From contig JAPLDF010000044.1 in NCBI GenBank assembly GCA_026391835.1, forward strand, positions 1-44,171: a DNA stretch of 44,171 nucleotides, in the 5' to 3' direction. The translations under genes and the position numbers were made by a program. The stretch is from Bacteroidota bacterium (GTDB lineage Bacteria; Bacteroidota; Bacteroidia; Bacteroidales; FEN-979). A model generated the notes under the pieces. The model saw only the letters and a list, made by a program, of their open reading frames with translations, did not search any database and was not told where the DNA came from. Of this stretch, positions 15,452 through 24,372 are shown one piece after another (the first letter of the stretch is position 1; the number at the start of each line of letters is the position of its first letter).

Positions 15452-17494
15452 ATGAAAAAACTCCTTGTATTTCTGATGATTACCCTTCCGGTGACAACTG
15501 CGCTGCTCACCACTTCCTGTAACAATAACACAAAGCCAATGAATGCCGAAACGAAAGTACCTGCCTTCGATCTTTCAACCATCGATTCAACTGTAAAGCC
15601 CTGCGATGATTTCGATGGTTATGCCAATGGCAACTGGAAAAAACACAACCCGATCCCTTCAACCGAAGGTTCATGGGGTTCCTTTGATATCCTGGACAAA
15701 GAGACGCGTGAGGTGAAAATCAAAGGCATCATCAAGGAACTGCTCACCCAGGAAAATCCTCAGAAGGGGAGTGAAGCCCAGCTGATCACCGGCTATTACC
15801 GTTCATATCTTGATACAGTTACCATCGCCAAACGCGGGATTACCCCCATTGTTCCCATGTCGGATAAAATCGTTGCTGCACACAATGTTGCCGAACTTGT
15901 TTCATTTACGGGTGAACTGGCAAAATACATGGTTGACGGGCCGTTTTCCGTTTACGTTGGTGCCGATGACCGCAACAGTACCATGAATGCAATCTTCATG
16001 GGACAAAGCGGGTTGTCGCTGAATGACCGCAACTACTATGAAAACAAGGATTCCGCCATGGTGAAGATCAGGGCTGAATTTGTAAAGCATGTGGATAAGA
16101 TGTTTTCAATGGCTGGCTGGCAGGTGGCTGATCCCGGGAAGACGATTCTGGATTTCGAAACCAAACTGGCGCTCATCCAGCTTAAGAATTTCGAACTTCG
16201 CGACCCTGTGAAGATCTATAATAAAATACCATTTGCCGAACTTAAGAAAATTGCTCCCGGGATCAACTGGGGCGACTATTATAAAAACTATGGTTTGAAT
16301 GCCGATACGGTAATCGTCCAGGACAAAAACTACCTGAAAAGCCTGAACCAGCTCGTCGGGGCAACCCCGCTTGACGTGATGAAAACCTATTACCGCTGGC
16401 AGCTCCTGTCGACCTATGCCAACCTGCTGCCATCGGAGTTCAACAAGGAAACTTTCCACTTTTTCAGCACGGTCATGTACGGTGTGAAAGAGCAGCGCCC
16501 ACGCGAAGAACGCGCCATCATGAGCGTAAACCGAAGGCTTGGCATGCCGCTTGGCAAATTGTTTGTCGCTAAATATTTCCCGGAATCCTCCAAGAAAAAG
16601 GTTTCCGACATGATTGAAAATGTGCGGAGTGTATATAGCAGCCGGATTGATAACCTTGCGTGGATGAGCGCCCCGACAAAGGAGAAAGCCAAAAAGAAAC
16701 TTGCGGCCTTTACCTGGAAAATAGGTTATCCTGATAAATGGAAAGATTATTCCAGCATCGATATCCAGGCGGACAAACTGATCGAAAACAGCATGAACAT
16801 TGCACTGTGGGATCACCAGGACATGATCTCAAAAGCAGGGAAACCGGTTGATAAATCGGAATGGGGCATGTCACCCCAAACAATCAACGCGTATAACAAC
16901 CCCACAAACAACGAAATCGTGTTCCCCGCAGCCATCCTTCAGCCGCCGTTCTTCAACCCCGATGCCGACGATGCCATCAACTACGGAGCCATCATCGGTG
17001 TGATCGGGCATGAAATGACACACGGATTCGATGACCAGGGTGCCCAATATGATGGCACCGGCAACCTCAGCAACTGGTGGACACCTGAAGACACGAAGAA
17101 CTTTACCGCACTGGGAAAAAAGATGGAGGATTACTTCAGTTCCATTGAAGTTACCAAAGGATTTCACATCGACGGGAAACTTACCCTGGGTGAAAACATT
17201 GCCGATCTTGGGGGATTGACCCTCGGATACTATGCACTTGAAAAATCGCTTGAAGGGAAAAAGAAGCCGGATCCCATTGATGGATTCACTTACCAGCAGC
17301 GGTTTTTTCTTGGATGGGCCCAGGTTTGGCGCGACAACATGACCAACGAAAGCCTGATCAACCAGGTGCAGACCAACGAACACACCCCCGCACGCTGGAG
17401 AATAAATGCCACCCTTCCGCTGATGAAGGAATTTGCTGATGCTTTCGGATGCAAAGGCACTGCCGCTGAATCACAGCGTATCGTGATCTGGTAA
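15452..17494 (+). CDS. M13 family (neprilysin/PepO-like) zinc metallopeptidase, lipoprotein
   Basis: 680 residues from the ATG at 15452, which gives the lipoprotein signal MKKLLVFLMI...LLTTSC. An ATG 13 codons earlier would overlap the promoter. The N-terminal helical domain (CDDFDGYANGNWKKHNPIP) and C-terminal catalytic domain are both complete: NAYNNPTNNEIVFPAAILQP, zinc ligands H520 and H524 in HEMTH, third ligand E581 in ENIADLGG, and the family's short C-terminus ending in a Trp (SQRIVIW). It cleaves oligopeptides up to a few kDa outside the cytoplasm. It stands alone, with its own promoter and terminator. Confidence 0.96.
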   Translation: MKKLLVFLMITLPVTTALLTTSCNNNTKPMNAETKVPAFDLSTIDSTVKPCDDFDGYANGNWKKHNPIPSTEGSWGSFDILDKETREVKIKGIIKELLTQENPQKGSEAQLITGYYRSYLDTVTIAKRGITPIVPMSDKIVAAHNVAELVSFTGELAKYMVDGPFSVYVGADDRNSTMNAIFMGQSGLSLNDRNYYENKDSAMVKIRAEFVKHVDKMFSMAGWQVADPGKTILDFETKLALIQLKNFELRDPVKIYNKIPFAELKKIAPGINWGDYYKNYGLNADTVIVQDKNYLKSLNQLVGATPLDVMKTYYRWQLLSTYANLLPSEFNKETFHFFSTVMYGVKEQRPREERAIMSVNRRLGMPLGKLFVAKYFPESSKKKVSDMIENVRSVYSSRIDNLAWMSAPTKEKAKKKLAAFTWKIGYPDKWKDYSSIDIQADKLIENSMNIALWDHQDMISKAGKPVDKSEWGMSPQTINAYNNPTNNEIVFPAAILQPPFFNPDADDAINYGAIIGVIGHEMTHGFDDQGAQYDGTGNLSNWWTPEDTKNFTALGKKMEDYFSSIEVTKGFHIDGKLTLGENIADLGGLTLGYYALEKSLEGKKKPDPIDGFTYQQRFFLGWAQVWRDNMTNESLINQVQTNEHTPARWRINATLPLMKEFADAFGCKGTAAESQRIVIW

Positions 17495-17802
17495 CAGGGC
17501 TGTTTTAAAAATCCTTATTTACCTCCGGACGACCGGGCGTAAAGAGGCTGTCTCTAAAGTACGAGGCAGCCTCTTTTGTGAATTGGAACATGAGAATTGC
17601 CAGCATTGTGCCTTCAGGCACTTAATATGGGTAGCATTGGCCGGATCGTGTTTAATCTCGTCCCGTATGGGACGAAATATCCTCCCCCAACTTCCCAGCT
17701 ACCCGGATTAAATCCCTGACGGGATTATATGGTAATAGCAGGCGTCCATTTGGAACGCCTGCTATGTGTCTTTACAGAAAGATGGTGTAAAATACCCCGG
17801 GT
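17495..17802. repeat. Spacer with terminator and REP-like palindromes
   Basis: After the M13 terminator come four unrelated short palindromes: GTGCC-TTCA-GGCAC (17608-17621), CGTCCC-GTAT-GGGACG (17659-17674), AATCCC-TGAC-GGGATT (17711-17726) and AGGCGT...ACGCCT (17740-17760). They have tetraloop-like centres, different stems and no T-tracts. Confidence 0.7.
17541..17576 (+). terminator. Terminator of the M13 peptidase gene
   Basis: AAAGAGGCTG pairs with CAGCCTCTTT across a 16-base loop and ends in TTTT, 46 bases after the stop codon. Confidence 0.8.
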
Positions 17803-20184
17803 TTATTGAACGATGAACCGCGTAACTGATACGTTATTTTCAGACCTGAGTTTCACCAGGTACAATCCTTTGGCATAAGCCCTTATATCCAGTTTCTTCG
17901 TTGCGGTCTCTTTTCCTGAAGGATCAAAACTGCCGGAATAAACCTCGCGGCCTTCCAGCCCGGTAATGGTAAGAACAGCCTCTTTTGCCAGGCCTTTCAC
18001 CGTGATCAGCACTTCGTCATGCGCAGGATTTGGCTGAATCACCATTTTCACCTCGCTGCGTGTGTTTTCAAGGATCCCGGTGCACGGGTCAAGTGCAATG
18101 TGTTTCATGCTGGTTGCTTTTTGCATGCATGGGGCAAGGGGCCAGACGATGAGTTTCAGATCGGCCGATCCCGACGTCTTATCCCGGATCCCGGGGATAT
18201 AGGCGGTTGTAAGTGACAAAGGATCTGTAAATGTGCCGTCGCCGGTGCTGCCCCAGAGGAACCTGAGGTAGTTGGTTGCAGTGGCGTTTACAGGGATTGG
18301 TGAAACATACCAGCATACGATGGTGTCATTTCCGGCAAATGCGGTTGGTGCATTCACAATGCGCATTTCGGTGGTGTCGTGTCTTGTCAGGGTGCCGTCG
18401 CTGGTAGCCACGACATATTTGGTGGTCTGCACCGGTTTGATCTTTGGATTTTGAAGGGTAGAGGTAAACCCGGCAGGGATGGAAGTCCATGAATAGGAAT
18501 AGGTTCCGCTCCCGCCATAGCCGTATGCACGGAGCTGTGAAGAATCGGATGTAATGCTGCAGATGATCGCAGGGGTGACAGATGCTGCAGATGAGAACAC
18601 ATTGGCATAGGAATAGGATGCGATGCGGGTTTGCCAGCCGCTGGTGGAGGTTGTGGCATAATACTCGGTTGTAAACCAGAAGGTGGTAGGGGATGACGGG
18701 TCCACGCTGAGGGCGCTGTAGTCGCCCCAACGGCTGCGTCCGCTCCAGTTTCCTGTTTGCGAACCGCCCCCGTTGACGATTGTTTTTTCCATGATCGTCA
18801 TCTGGTTCAGCGGATCGGTCTTCAACCTCCCGGTATACCTGATCCCCGGAAAAATAGTGGAGCTGGAAACCGAGTAGCCCATTGAAATGGTTCCTGAAGT
18901 ATCCTGCGCAATGCTGCCCATCCAGCGTGAATGGAGATCGGGGGCATAGGTTGCCTGCTGGTATATGCTCCAGGCTGAACCGGTATTCCTCAGTTCATAC
19001 CACCTGACACCGGCTTTTCCGGAACCCGCATCAACTGTATGGTTGAGAACCATGGAGCCATAACCATTGAATTTCCGGTATTGCAAACGGTACATCAGGC
19101 GGTCGGAAAGTGTTTCAAGCAGCTGCGGGGATCCTTTTTGCGGGATGCCGCTGCCCCAGCCGAGGGTGCCGAAAGGGGTAACGTTGAGATAAGACAGGTT
19201 TCCGAACGTTGAATTGGCAGGCGTTACAAAGTCGGAGTGGAATTCATAAATGCCAAGGCGCTGTGTTCCGCCCGTGCGGATATAGGTAAAGTAGTTTGGT
19301 GTTCCCATCGCCGGGAATGTCCCGTCACAATCGGCCGGCAGCAGGGAGATGAACCCGTCGCTGCCCGGGGATAAGGTGAACGAGATCCGCATGGCACCGG
19401 GATCCCCTGCGAGCATCGCGGTGCGGTCGTAAGAATAGGCCCCGTTCCCAACCCAGCCGGCTCCGCCGGTACCAAAGTTGTTGGTCGACATATAATAGGC
19501 ATCAGTCCAGATGCCGAACTTGGGATAATCGGGCATGGCGCTGAATTCATAAACCCAGCGGTACCAGCTGCCGGTAGGATCGGGTGTTTGCGACACGGCA
19601 ATCATCTGGTAGAACGGGGCTGTCGATGATCCGTAGGGAAGTGAGAACTGGGAAAAAATCCATCGGTTGGCCAGCTCATCGAACAAAACAATCGCATCGC
19701 CGTCGTTGGAATTGTGCGGCATGCCTGACCATACCGTGCTGTTGCCGGCCGGACCGAAAATTCGCGCACCACTTTTATTGTATATGGAATAAGAACAGTT
19801 GATTACCTGGAAATAATGGTTGAATCCCACATCGCCATGGGTGTCGGGAGGCACATAACCGCCGAGATTGCCCATCCCGTCGAAGTTCTGGATGGTGGTA
19901 TCGGTGAGCAGGTTCCCGAAATAATCCTGCAGTCCCGGATCCTGGGGAGGTGACTGGCCCGGCTTTCTGTCTGCATCACCATGGGGATCAACATAGTTGT
20001 TCACGACGCCGTCTTTCCAGCTCCCGTCGGCCCGGACCATTGCCGATTTCACCATATCTCGCAGGGGCGGCGAAACATCAAAGTAAACAGCATGGTCGGC
20101 GCTGGGGATTAAACGGGTTTCCTGTGCTGTTGCAACCCTCATGGCCAAAAGCAGAATGATGAGCGGGAAAATGGTGTTTTTCAT
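17803..20184 (-). CDS. Large secreted protein with T9SS sorting domain, function unknown
   Basis: 793 residues from an ATG with signal MKNTIFPLIILLLAMRVATA. A large beta-rich region (about 30-530) contains YVPPDTHGDVGFNHYFQVIN and many Trp/Tyr-rich strands. It looks like the sialidase/propeller-like surface proteins of Bacteroidota, but I cannot name the family. Residues about 540-700 look like one or two Ig/PKD-like modules (SYSWTSIPAGFTSTLQNPKI). The last about 85 residues (MVIQPNPAHDEVLITVKG to GLYLVKLRSENN) are a T9SS type A domain. It has its own divergent promoter, opposite the FIST gene. Confidence 0.85.
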   Translation of the reverse strand: MKNTIFPLIILLLAMRVATAQETRLIPSADHAVYFDVSPPLRDMVKSAMVRADGSWKDGVVNNYVDPHGDADRKPGQSPPQDPGLQDYFGNLLTDTTIQNFDGMGNLGGYVPPDTHGDVGFNHYFQVINCSYSIYNKSGARIFGPAGNSTVWSGMPHNSNDGDAIVLFDELANRWIFSQFSLPYGSSTAPFYQMIAVSQTPDPTGSWYRWVYEFSAMPDYPKFGIWTDAYYMSTNNFGTGGAGWVGNGAYSYDRTAMLAGDPGAMRISFTLSPGSDGFISLLPADCDGTFPAMGTPNYFTYIRTGGTQRLGIYEFHSDFVTPANSTFGNLSYLNVTPFGTLGWGSGIPQKGSPQLLETLSDRLMYRLQYRKFNGYGSMVLNHTVDAGSGKAGVRWYELRNTGSAWSIYQQATYAPDLHSRWMGSIAQDTSGTISMGYSVSSSTIFPGIRYTGRLKTDPLNQMTIMEKTIVNGGGSQTGNWSGRSRWGDYSALSVDPSSPTTFWFTTEYYATTSTSGWQTRIASYSYANVFSSAASVTPAIICSITSDSSQLRAYGYGGSGTYSYSWTSIPAGFTSTLQNPKIKPVQTTKYVVATSDGTLTRHDTTEMRIVNAPTAFAGNDTIVCWYVSPIPVNATATNYLRFLWGSTGDGTFTDPLSLTTAYIPGIRDKTSGSADLKLIVWPLAPCMQKATSMKHIALDPCTGILENTRSEVKMVIQPNPAHDEVLITVKGLAKEAVLTITGLEGREVYSGSFDPSGKETATKKLDIRAYAKGLYLVKLRSENNVSVTRFIVQ

Positions 20185-20203
20185 GAATTTTTAGATTATA
20201 CTG

Positions 20204-20211
20204 CAAAAATA
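20204..20211 (-). promoter_or_regulatory. Promoter -7 box TATTTTTG (minus strand)
   Basis: Fits TAnnTTTG and ends 19 bases before the ATG of the large T9SS gene. It is divergent from the FIST promoter, with 61 bases between the two boxes. Confidence 0.6.
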
Positions 20212-20249
20212 GCGTTATTCTTTATCCGAACCATTGCCTTTAAAAACAA

Positions 20250-20279
20250 TTGACCGATTTGCTGAAATTTGTATATTTG
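20250..20279 (+). promoter_or_regulatory. Consensus Bacteroidota promoter for FIST-kinase operon
   Basis: TTG at 20250-20252, then exactly 19 bases, then TATATTTG at 20272-20279: a textbook -33/-7 arrangement. The ATG follows 33 bases after the box, so the TTG is a promoter element and not a start codon. Confidence 0.75.
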
Positions 20280-20312
20280 TTAAAAGTTATTCAACCACAA
20301 ATATTTGCCAGC

Positions 20313-21455
20313 ATGGTCGTTAAATCATTCCATACCGATTCAGTAAAAGGATTCAGGCAAGCATGGGCTGATCAGACAGCCGGCGGATTCAACCCCAATG
20401 CAGTTGTTGTTTTTTCCTCGGTCGAACTTGATTTGCAGGAGATTGTCTCTTTTCTTCAACCACGCAATGTCAGTGTGTTTGGTTGCAGTTCCTGCGGGGA
20501 GTTTTTATATGATGAACACAACCAGGTTATCACCGAAGGCGGTTTGGTGTGCCTGATGATGGCGCTCATCCCCGGGACTTTTGAAATCAGGTTGTTCAGC
20601 GGCAAGGATCAATCTTCGTTTGACCTGGGCAATAAAGTCGGGAAATGGGCCGGGGATGTTTTCGAAAAACCGGCCATCCTGATCCTTGGCAGCGGTCTTG
20701 ACACCGATGGCGAACAGCTTGTCAGGGGCATCCAGCATGTTGCCGGGAACGACATCACCATGTTCGGGGGGCTGGCAGGTGATGATGCACGTTTTAAAGA
20801 GACATTTGTATTCTCCGGGGATAAACTTGAGAACAACGGTGCAATCGCCATGGCCTTTGATACGAAAAATTATGAAATCCACGGCATAGCCACCAGCGGA
20901 TGGGTGAGCATTGGCGCCGACAAGATCATCACCCACTCTGAAGGAAACGTGGTGTATACGATCGACGGCCAGCCTGCCCTTGATGTTTATAAAAGTTACC
21001 TGAATGTGCGCGACACCGACCTTCCTGAAATCGGCGTTGAATACCCGTTGCTGATCAAAAAAGCCGGGGCTCCCGATGTGTTGCGGGCTGTGATCAATGT
21101 GGATATCGAAAAGAAATTGCTGATCTTTGCCGGTACGGTTCCCAATGGGGCTGTTGTAACCTTTTCCAGTTCGCCTGGTTTTGAAATCATCGAATACACG
21201 CGGAATAAGGTCAATGAGTTTTATGAAATGAACAGGGAAACCGATGTACTGATCCTGTTCTCCTGCATGGCACGTCACAATGCACTGGGCCCCACCATTT
21301 CAGAAGAAATTGACGAAGCATGGAAAAACTGGGGGAAACCCCTGGCCGGGTTTTTTACCTACGGAGAGATCGGAAACAATTACAATGCTTCCTGCGACTT
21401 TTATAACGAAACGTTCACCATGGTTTCATTAAAACAAAAACCGGATGTCACTTAA
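20313..21455 (+). CDS. FIST-domain sensory protein
   Basis: 380 residues from the ATG at 20313. The N-terminal FIST domain holds PNAVVVFSSVELDLQEIVSF, VFGCSSCGEFL and the GGLAGDDARF loop. The FIST_C part holds AVINVDIEKKLLIFAGTVPNG, LILFSCMARHNALGP and AGFFTYGEIG. FIST domains are predicted cytoplasmic small-ligand sensors, with amino acids often suggested. There is no membrane segment or output domain in this protein, and its stop codon overlaps the start of the kinase gene by 11 bases. The pair is therefore almost certainly translated together, with FIST supplying the input to the kinase. Confidence 0.93.
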   Translation: MVVKSFHTDSVKGFRQAWADQTAGGFNPNAVVVFSSVELDLQEIVSFLQPRNVSVFGCSSCGEFLYDEHNQVITEGGLVCLMMALIPGTFEIRLFSGKDQSSFDLGNKVGKWAGDVFEKPAILILGSGLDTDGEQLVRGIQHVAGNDITMFGGLAGDDARFKETFVFSGDKLENNGAIAMAFDTKNYEIHGIATSGWVSIGADKIITHSEGNVVYTIDGQPALDVYKSYLNVRDTDLPEIGVEYPLLIKKAGAPDVLRAVINVDIEKKLLIFAGTVPNGAVVTFSSSPGFEIIEYTRNKVNEFYEMNRETDVLILFSCMARHNALGPTISEEIDEAWKNWGKPLAGFFTYGEIGNNYNASCDFYNETFTMVSLKQKPDVT

Positions 21456-23196
21456 AATTCTTTCGTTCATCGAAGAGTTGTCCAATATGCAGCCGCCGGA
21501 GGATTTTTCAGGGCTGAAAGGGTCGATCATTGATGAATTGCGGAAGATCAATTCGGAGTATGATAAGTTGCAGTTTAAATATGAACGGTCAAACAAAGAT
21601 AAGAACATACTTTCATCACTCCTTACCCGTACCTCGGTCGACCTGATGAAGGTTTCCGATAACCTGAAAATACGGGCCGAGGAGCTGTCGACCTTGCTTG
21701 CCACCATCCCTGCTTATGTCTATTTCAAGGATACCAGCCTCAATTATATGATTGTTAACCGGTCATTCGCTGAGCTGGCGGGAGTTGCTTCAGACCAGAT
21801 CATCGGGAAAAAGATCCAGGAAATTTTTCCCGGATACTTTAACCACGAATATATTAAAAAAGAGATGGAAGTGCTGGAATCCGGCCTGGCGAAATACAAT
21901 ATCGAAGAGGAGATGGACCTCCAGGACAAAAAACGCTGGTTGAACAGCAACATAGCTCCCATCCGGAATGCTGAAAACCAGATCATCGGGCTGATCGGCA
22001 TTTCATGGGATATCACTGAACGCAAGTTGCATGAGGAGCAACTTCGTGAGTCGAAGGAACTGGCAGAAGCCGGCACCCATGCAAAAAACGAGTTCATTGC
22101 CAGTATCTCCCATGAATTCCGTACCCCTATGGCAGGGATCCTTGGATTGTCGGAAATCCTAAAAAACTCGGCATTGACTCCTGAGCAGACAGATTTGCTG
22201 AAAGGGATCACCACTTCTGCCGAAAACCTGCTGGTGCTGCTGAATGATGTGCTCGATTTCTCAGCCATTGAAGCCGGGAAAATGGAGATGGATTACCAGC
22301 CCTTCCTGCTCGACCGGGTGATGGAAGATATTTCACTGGTGATGAAAATGAAGGCAGCAGAGAAATCAATAATATTCAACATATTGACTGATCCCGGTGT
22401 GCCGAATCTACTCATCGGCGATTCCCAGCGACTGCGCCAGATCATCATCAACCTTACCAACAATGCCGTTAAATTTACGGAAAAGGGAAAGATTGACGTT
22501 CTTATTACCCGGGTTGACCAGTCTGGCAACAAGGCCAATTTAAAATTTGAAGTGGTTGATACCGGGATAGGCATTCCTCCCGGGTCGATGGATTCGCTTT
22601 TCCGTGTTTTCTCAAGGGTGCGGCAGGATAAATCAAAATTAATTTCAGGCACGGGGCTTGGCCTTTCGATTTGCAAAAAACTTACCGACCTGATGGGGGG
22701 CACGATCGGCGTAGAAAGTATGCCCGGAAAAGGATCTACATTCTGGTTCACCCTGCCGTTCACCTTGTCGAATCTTCAGAAAAACAAGCCCGACCCCCCT
22801 TTACCCGAAGAAACCACCGGTTTCACCAAAAAACTGGTATTGGTAGCTGAAGACAATGTCATAAACCAGCGGATCGTCAGCTTTCAGCTGAAAAAAATGG
22901 GATTCGAGGTGGACATGGTGGGCGACGGGCAGGAGGCGTTTGAGAAATACCATACACGGGTATATGACCTGATCATCCTGGATATCCAGATGCCATTGAT
23001 GGATGGGTACCAGGTGGCCAAGGCCATCCGTGAAGAGGAGAAAGGCACCATCCGCCATTCCGCGATCATCGCATTAACCGCCAATGCCATGAAAGGCGAC
23101 CGGGAACTGTACCTCAATGCCGGCATGGACGAATATGTCAGCAAGCCCTTTACCTACGAAATACTCCAGAAAGCGATCAGCAGCGTGATCGGGTGA
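21445..23196 (+). CDS. Hybrid histidine kinase (PAS - HisKA - HATPase - receiver)
   Basis: 583 residues with no membrane segment, so cytoplasmic. Order: N-terminal coiled coil (1-80), PAS domain (about 83-200, LLATIPAYVYFKD to GISWDITERK), HisKA with H223 in SISHEFRTPM, HATPase with the N box NLTNNAVKF, G1 DTGIGIP and G2 GTGLGLSICKK, then a receiver with acceptor D513 in ILDIQMPLMDG and KPF near the end. It autophosphorylates and passes phosphate to its own receiver; an output regulator or HPt protein is not in the window. The 11-base overlap with the FIST gene points to a dedicated pair. The signal is unknown. Confidence 0.97.
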   Translation: MSLKILSFIEELSNMQPPEDFSGLKGSIIDELRKINSEYDKLQFKYERSNKDKNILSSLLTRTSVDLMKVSDNLKIRAEELSTLLATIPAYVYFKDTSLNYMIVNRSFAELAGVASDQIIGKKIQEIFPGYFNHEYIKKEMEVLESGLAKYNIEEEMDLQDKKRWLNSNIAPIRNAENQIIGLIGISWDITERKLHEEQLRESKELAEAGTHAKNEFIASISHEFRTPMAGILGLSEILKNSALTPEQTDLLKGITTSAENLLVLLNDVLDFSAIEAGKMEMDYQPFLLDRVMEDISLVMKMKAAEKSIIFNILTDPGVPNLLIGDSQRLRQIIINLTNNAVKFTEKGKIDVLITRVDQSGNKANLKFEVVDTGIGIPPGSMDSLFRVFSRVRQDKSKLISGTGLGLSICKKLTDLMGGTIGVESMPGKGSTFWFTLPFTLSNLQKNKPDPPLPEETTGFTKKLVLVAEDNVINQRIVSFQLKKMGFEVDMVGDGQEAFEKYHTRVYDLIILDIQMPLMDGYQVAKAIREEEKGTIRHSAIIALTANAMKGDRELYLNAGMDEYVSKPFTYEILQKAISSVIG

Positions 23197-23203
23197 AATC
23201 TGG

Positions 23204-23344
23204 CTACAGATCTATTAAAATCGTATTCGCCCTGTCATTCAACATTGCCAGGAACTGATCAGCCGGAATGACTGCCCCGCCTTTGCGGTATTTGTTGTCT
23301 TCACGTAAAAATTCAACAGGTTTGCCATTGTCTCTGCATGGCAT
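23204..23344 (-). CDS. Possible 46-residue small protein
   Basis: A short minus-strand frame with ATG at 23344 and TAG at 23204-23206, 8 bases from the end of the kinase gene. It reads MPCRDNGKPVEFLREDNKYR followed by KGGAVIPADQFLAMLND and RANTILIDL: soluble, charged, with a plausible helix at ADQFLAMLND and no low-complexity sequence. The composition looks protein-like, not like random spacer. I recognise no family. Its start lies against the aldo/keto reductase promoter on the other strand. It might be the surviving C-terminal end of a larger gene. Confidence 0.45.
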   Translation of the reverse strand: MPCRDNGKPVEFLREDNKYRKGGAVIPADQFLAMLNDRANTILIDL

Positions 23345-23351
23345 TTTAGGC

Positions 23352-23359
23352 TATCTTTG
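23352..23359 (+). promoter_or_regulatory. Promoter -7 box TATCTTTG
   Basis: Fits TAnnTTTG with TTG 21 bases upstream (23328-23330) and an ATG 27 bases downstream. It would drive the aldo/keto reductase, CotH and M1 genes. Confidence 0.6.
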
Positions 23360-23386
23360 TTCACAACGTATATAAACCCGGCAATC

Positions 23387-24361
23387 ATGGAAAATCAGAT
23401 CACTCTAAGAACCCTCGGCAGATCCGATATCAGGATAACCCCCATCGGGCTTGGATGCTGGCAATTCAGCAAACAGGGCAACCTGGCAGGAAAATACTGG
23501 CCATCGCTGGAGGATGACCTCATCCGTGATGTTGTAAGGATAAGCCTGGAAGGAGGAATCAACTGGTTCGACACTGCCGAGGTATATGGTAAGGGTGCTT
23601 CGGAAAGAGCTCTTGCAAAGTCGCTCGTGGCACTTGGCAAAAAACCGGGAGATGTGGTGATCGCTACAAAATGGTGGCCAATGTTCAGGACGGCTTCGAA
23701 CCTGCTGAAAACCATTGATGACAGGCTGGCCGCCCTGGATCCTTTTCCAATCGACCTTTACCAGGTTCACCAGCCCTGGGGCTTTTCCTCTGAGGTGGCC
23801 GAAATGGAGGCCATGGCAAAATTGGTCCAGGCCGGAAAAATCAGGCAGGTCGGGGTGAGCAACTTCTCGGCCGGGAAGATGCGCAGCGCGTGGGAAACTC
23901 TCCGGAAATCGGGAATCAGCCTGGTTTCAAACCAGGTGCAGTACAGTTTGCTCCAGCGGAAAATCGAGACAAACGGGGTACTTGAAACCGCAAAGGAGCT
24001 GGGAATAACTATCATTGCCTATTCTCCCCTGGCCCAGGGGATCGTTACCGGAAAATTTCACGACAACCCGGAATTGTTAAAAAACATTGGATTCCGCAAG
24101 CATTCATCGCAGTTCAAGCCGAAGGGGATGGAGAAAAGCCGCCCGGTGGCTGTACTGGTCCAGAAACTTGCGGCAACATACAAGGTAACACCCGCGCAGG
24201 TAGCCCTGAACTGGCTGATCCATTTCAGCGGCGAGACCGTTGTTGCCATCCCCGGCGCCACAAAAGCAACCCATGCCGCCGAAAACACCGGTGCCATGAA
24301 ATTCAGGCTTTCGGCCGCCGACATGCATTTGCTGGATGAAGCAAGCAAAGGATACAAATAA
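23387..24361 (+). CDS. Aldo/keto reductase
   Basis: 324 residues from the ATG at 23387; the frame extends 10 codons upstream only through a TTG inside the promoter box. AKR barrel signatures are in order: IGLGCWQFSKQ, the catalytic NWFDTAEVYGKGASE (Asp and Tyr), VVIATKWWP (Lys), DLYQVHQPW (His position), VGVSNFSAGKM, YSPLAQGIVTGKF and the cofactor loop VAIPGATKATHAAEN. It uses NADPH to reduce aldehydes or ketones; the substrate is not visible. It is the first gene of a probable three-gene unit, with an 11-base gap to the next. Confidence 0.95.
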   Translation: MENQITLRTLGRSDIRITPIGLGCWQFSKQGNLAGKYWPSLEDDLIRDVVRISLEGGINWFDTAEVYGKGASERALAKSLVALGKKPGDVVIATKWWPMFRTASNLLKTIDDRLAALDPFPIDLYQVHQPWGFSSEVAEMEAMAKLVQAGKIRQVGVSNFSAGKMRSAWETLRKSGISLVSNQVQYSLLQRKIETNGVLETAKELGITIIAYSPLAQGIVTGKFHDNPELLKNIGFRKHSSQFKPKGMEKSRPVAVLVQKLAATYKVTPAQVALNWLIHFSGETVVAIPGATKATHAAENTGAMKFRLSAADMHLLDEASKGYK

Positions 24362-24372
24362 CTGAATTGTCA

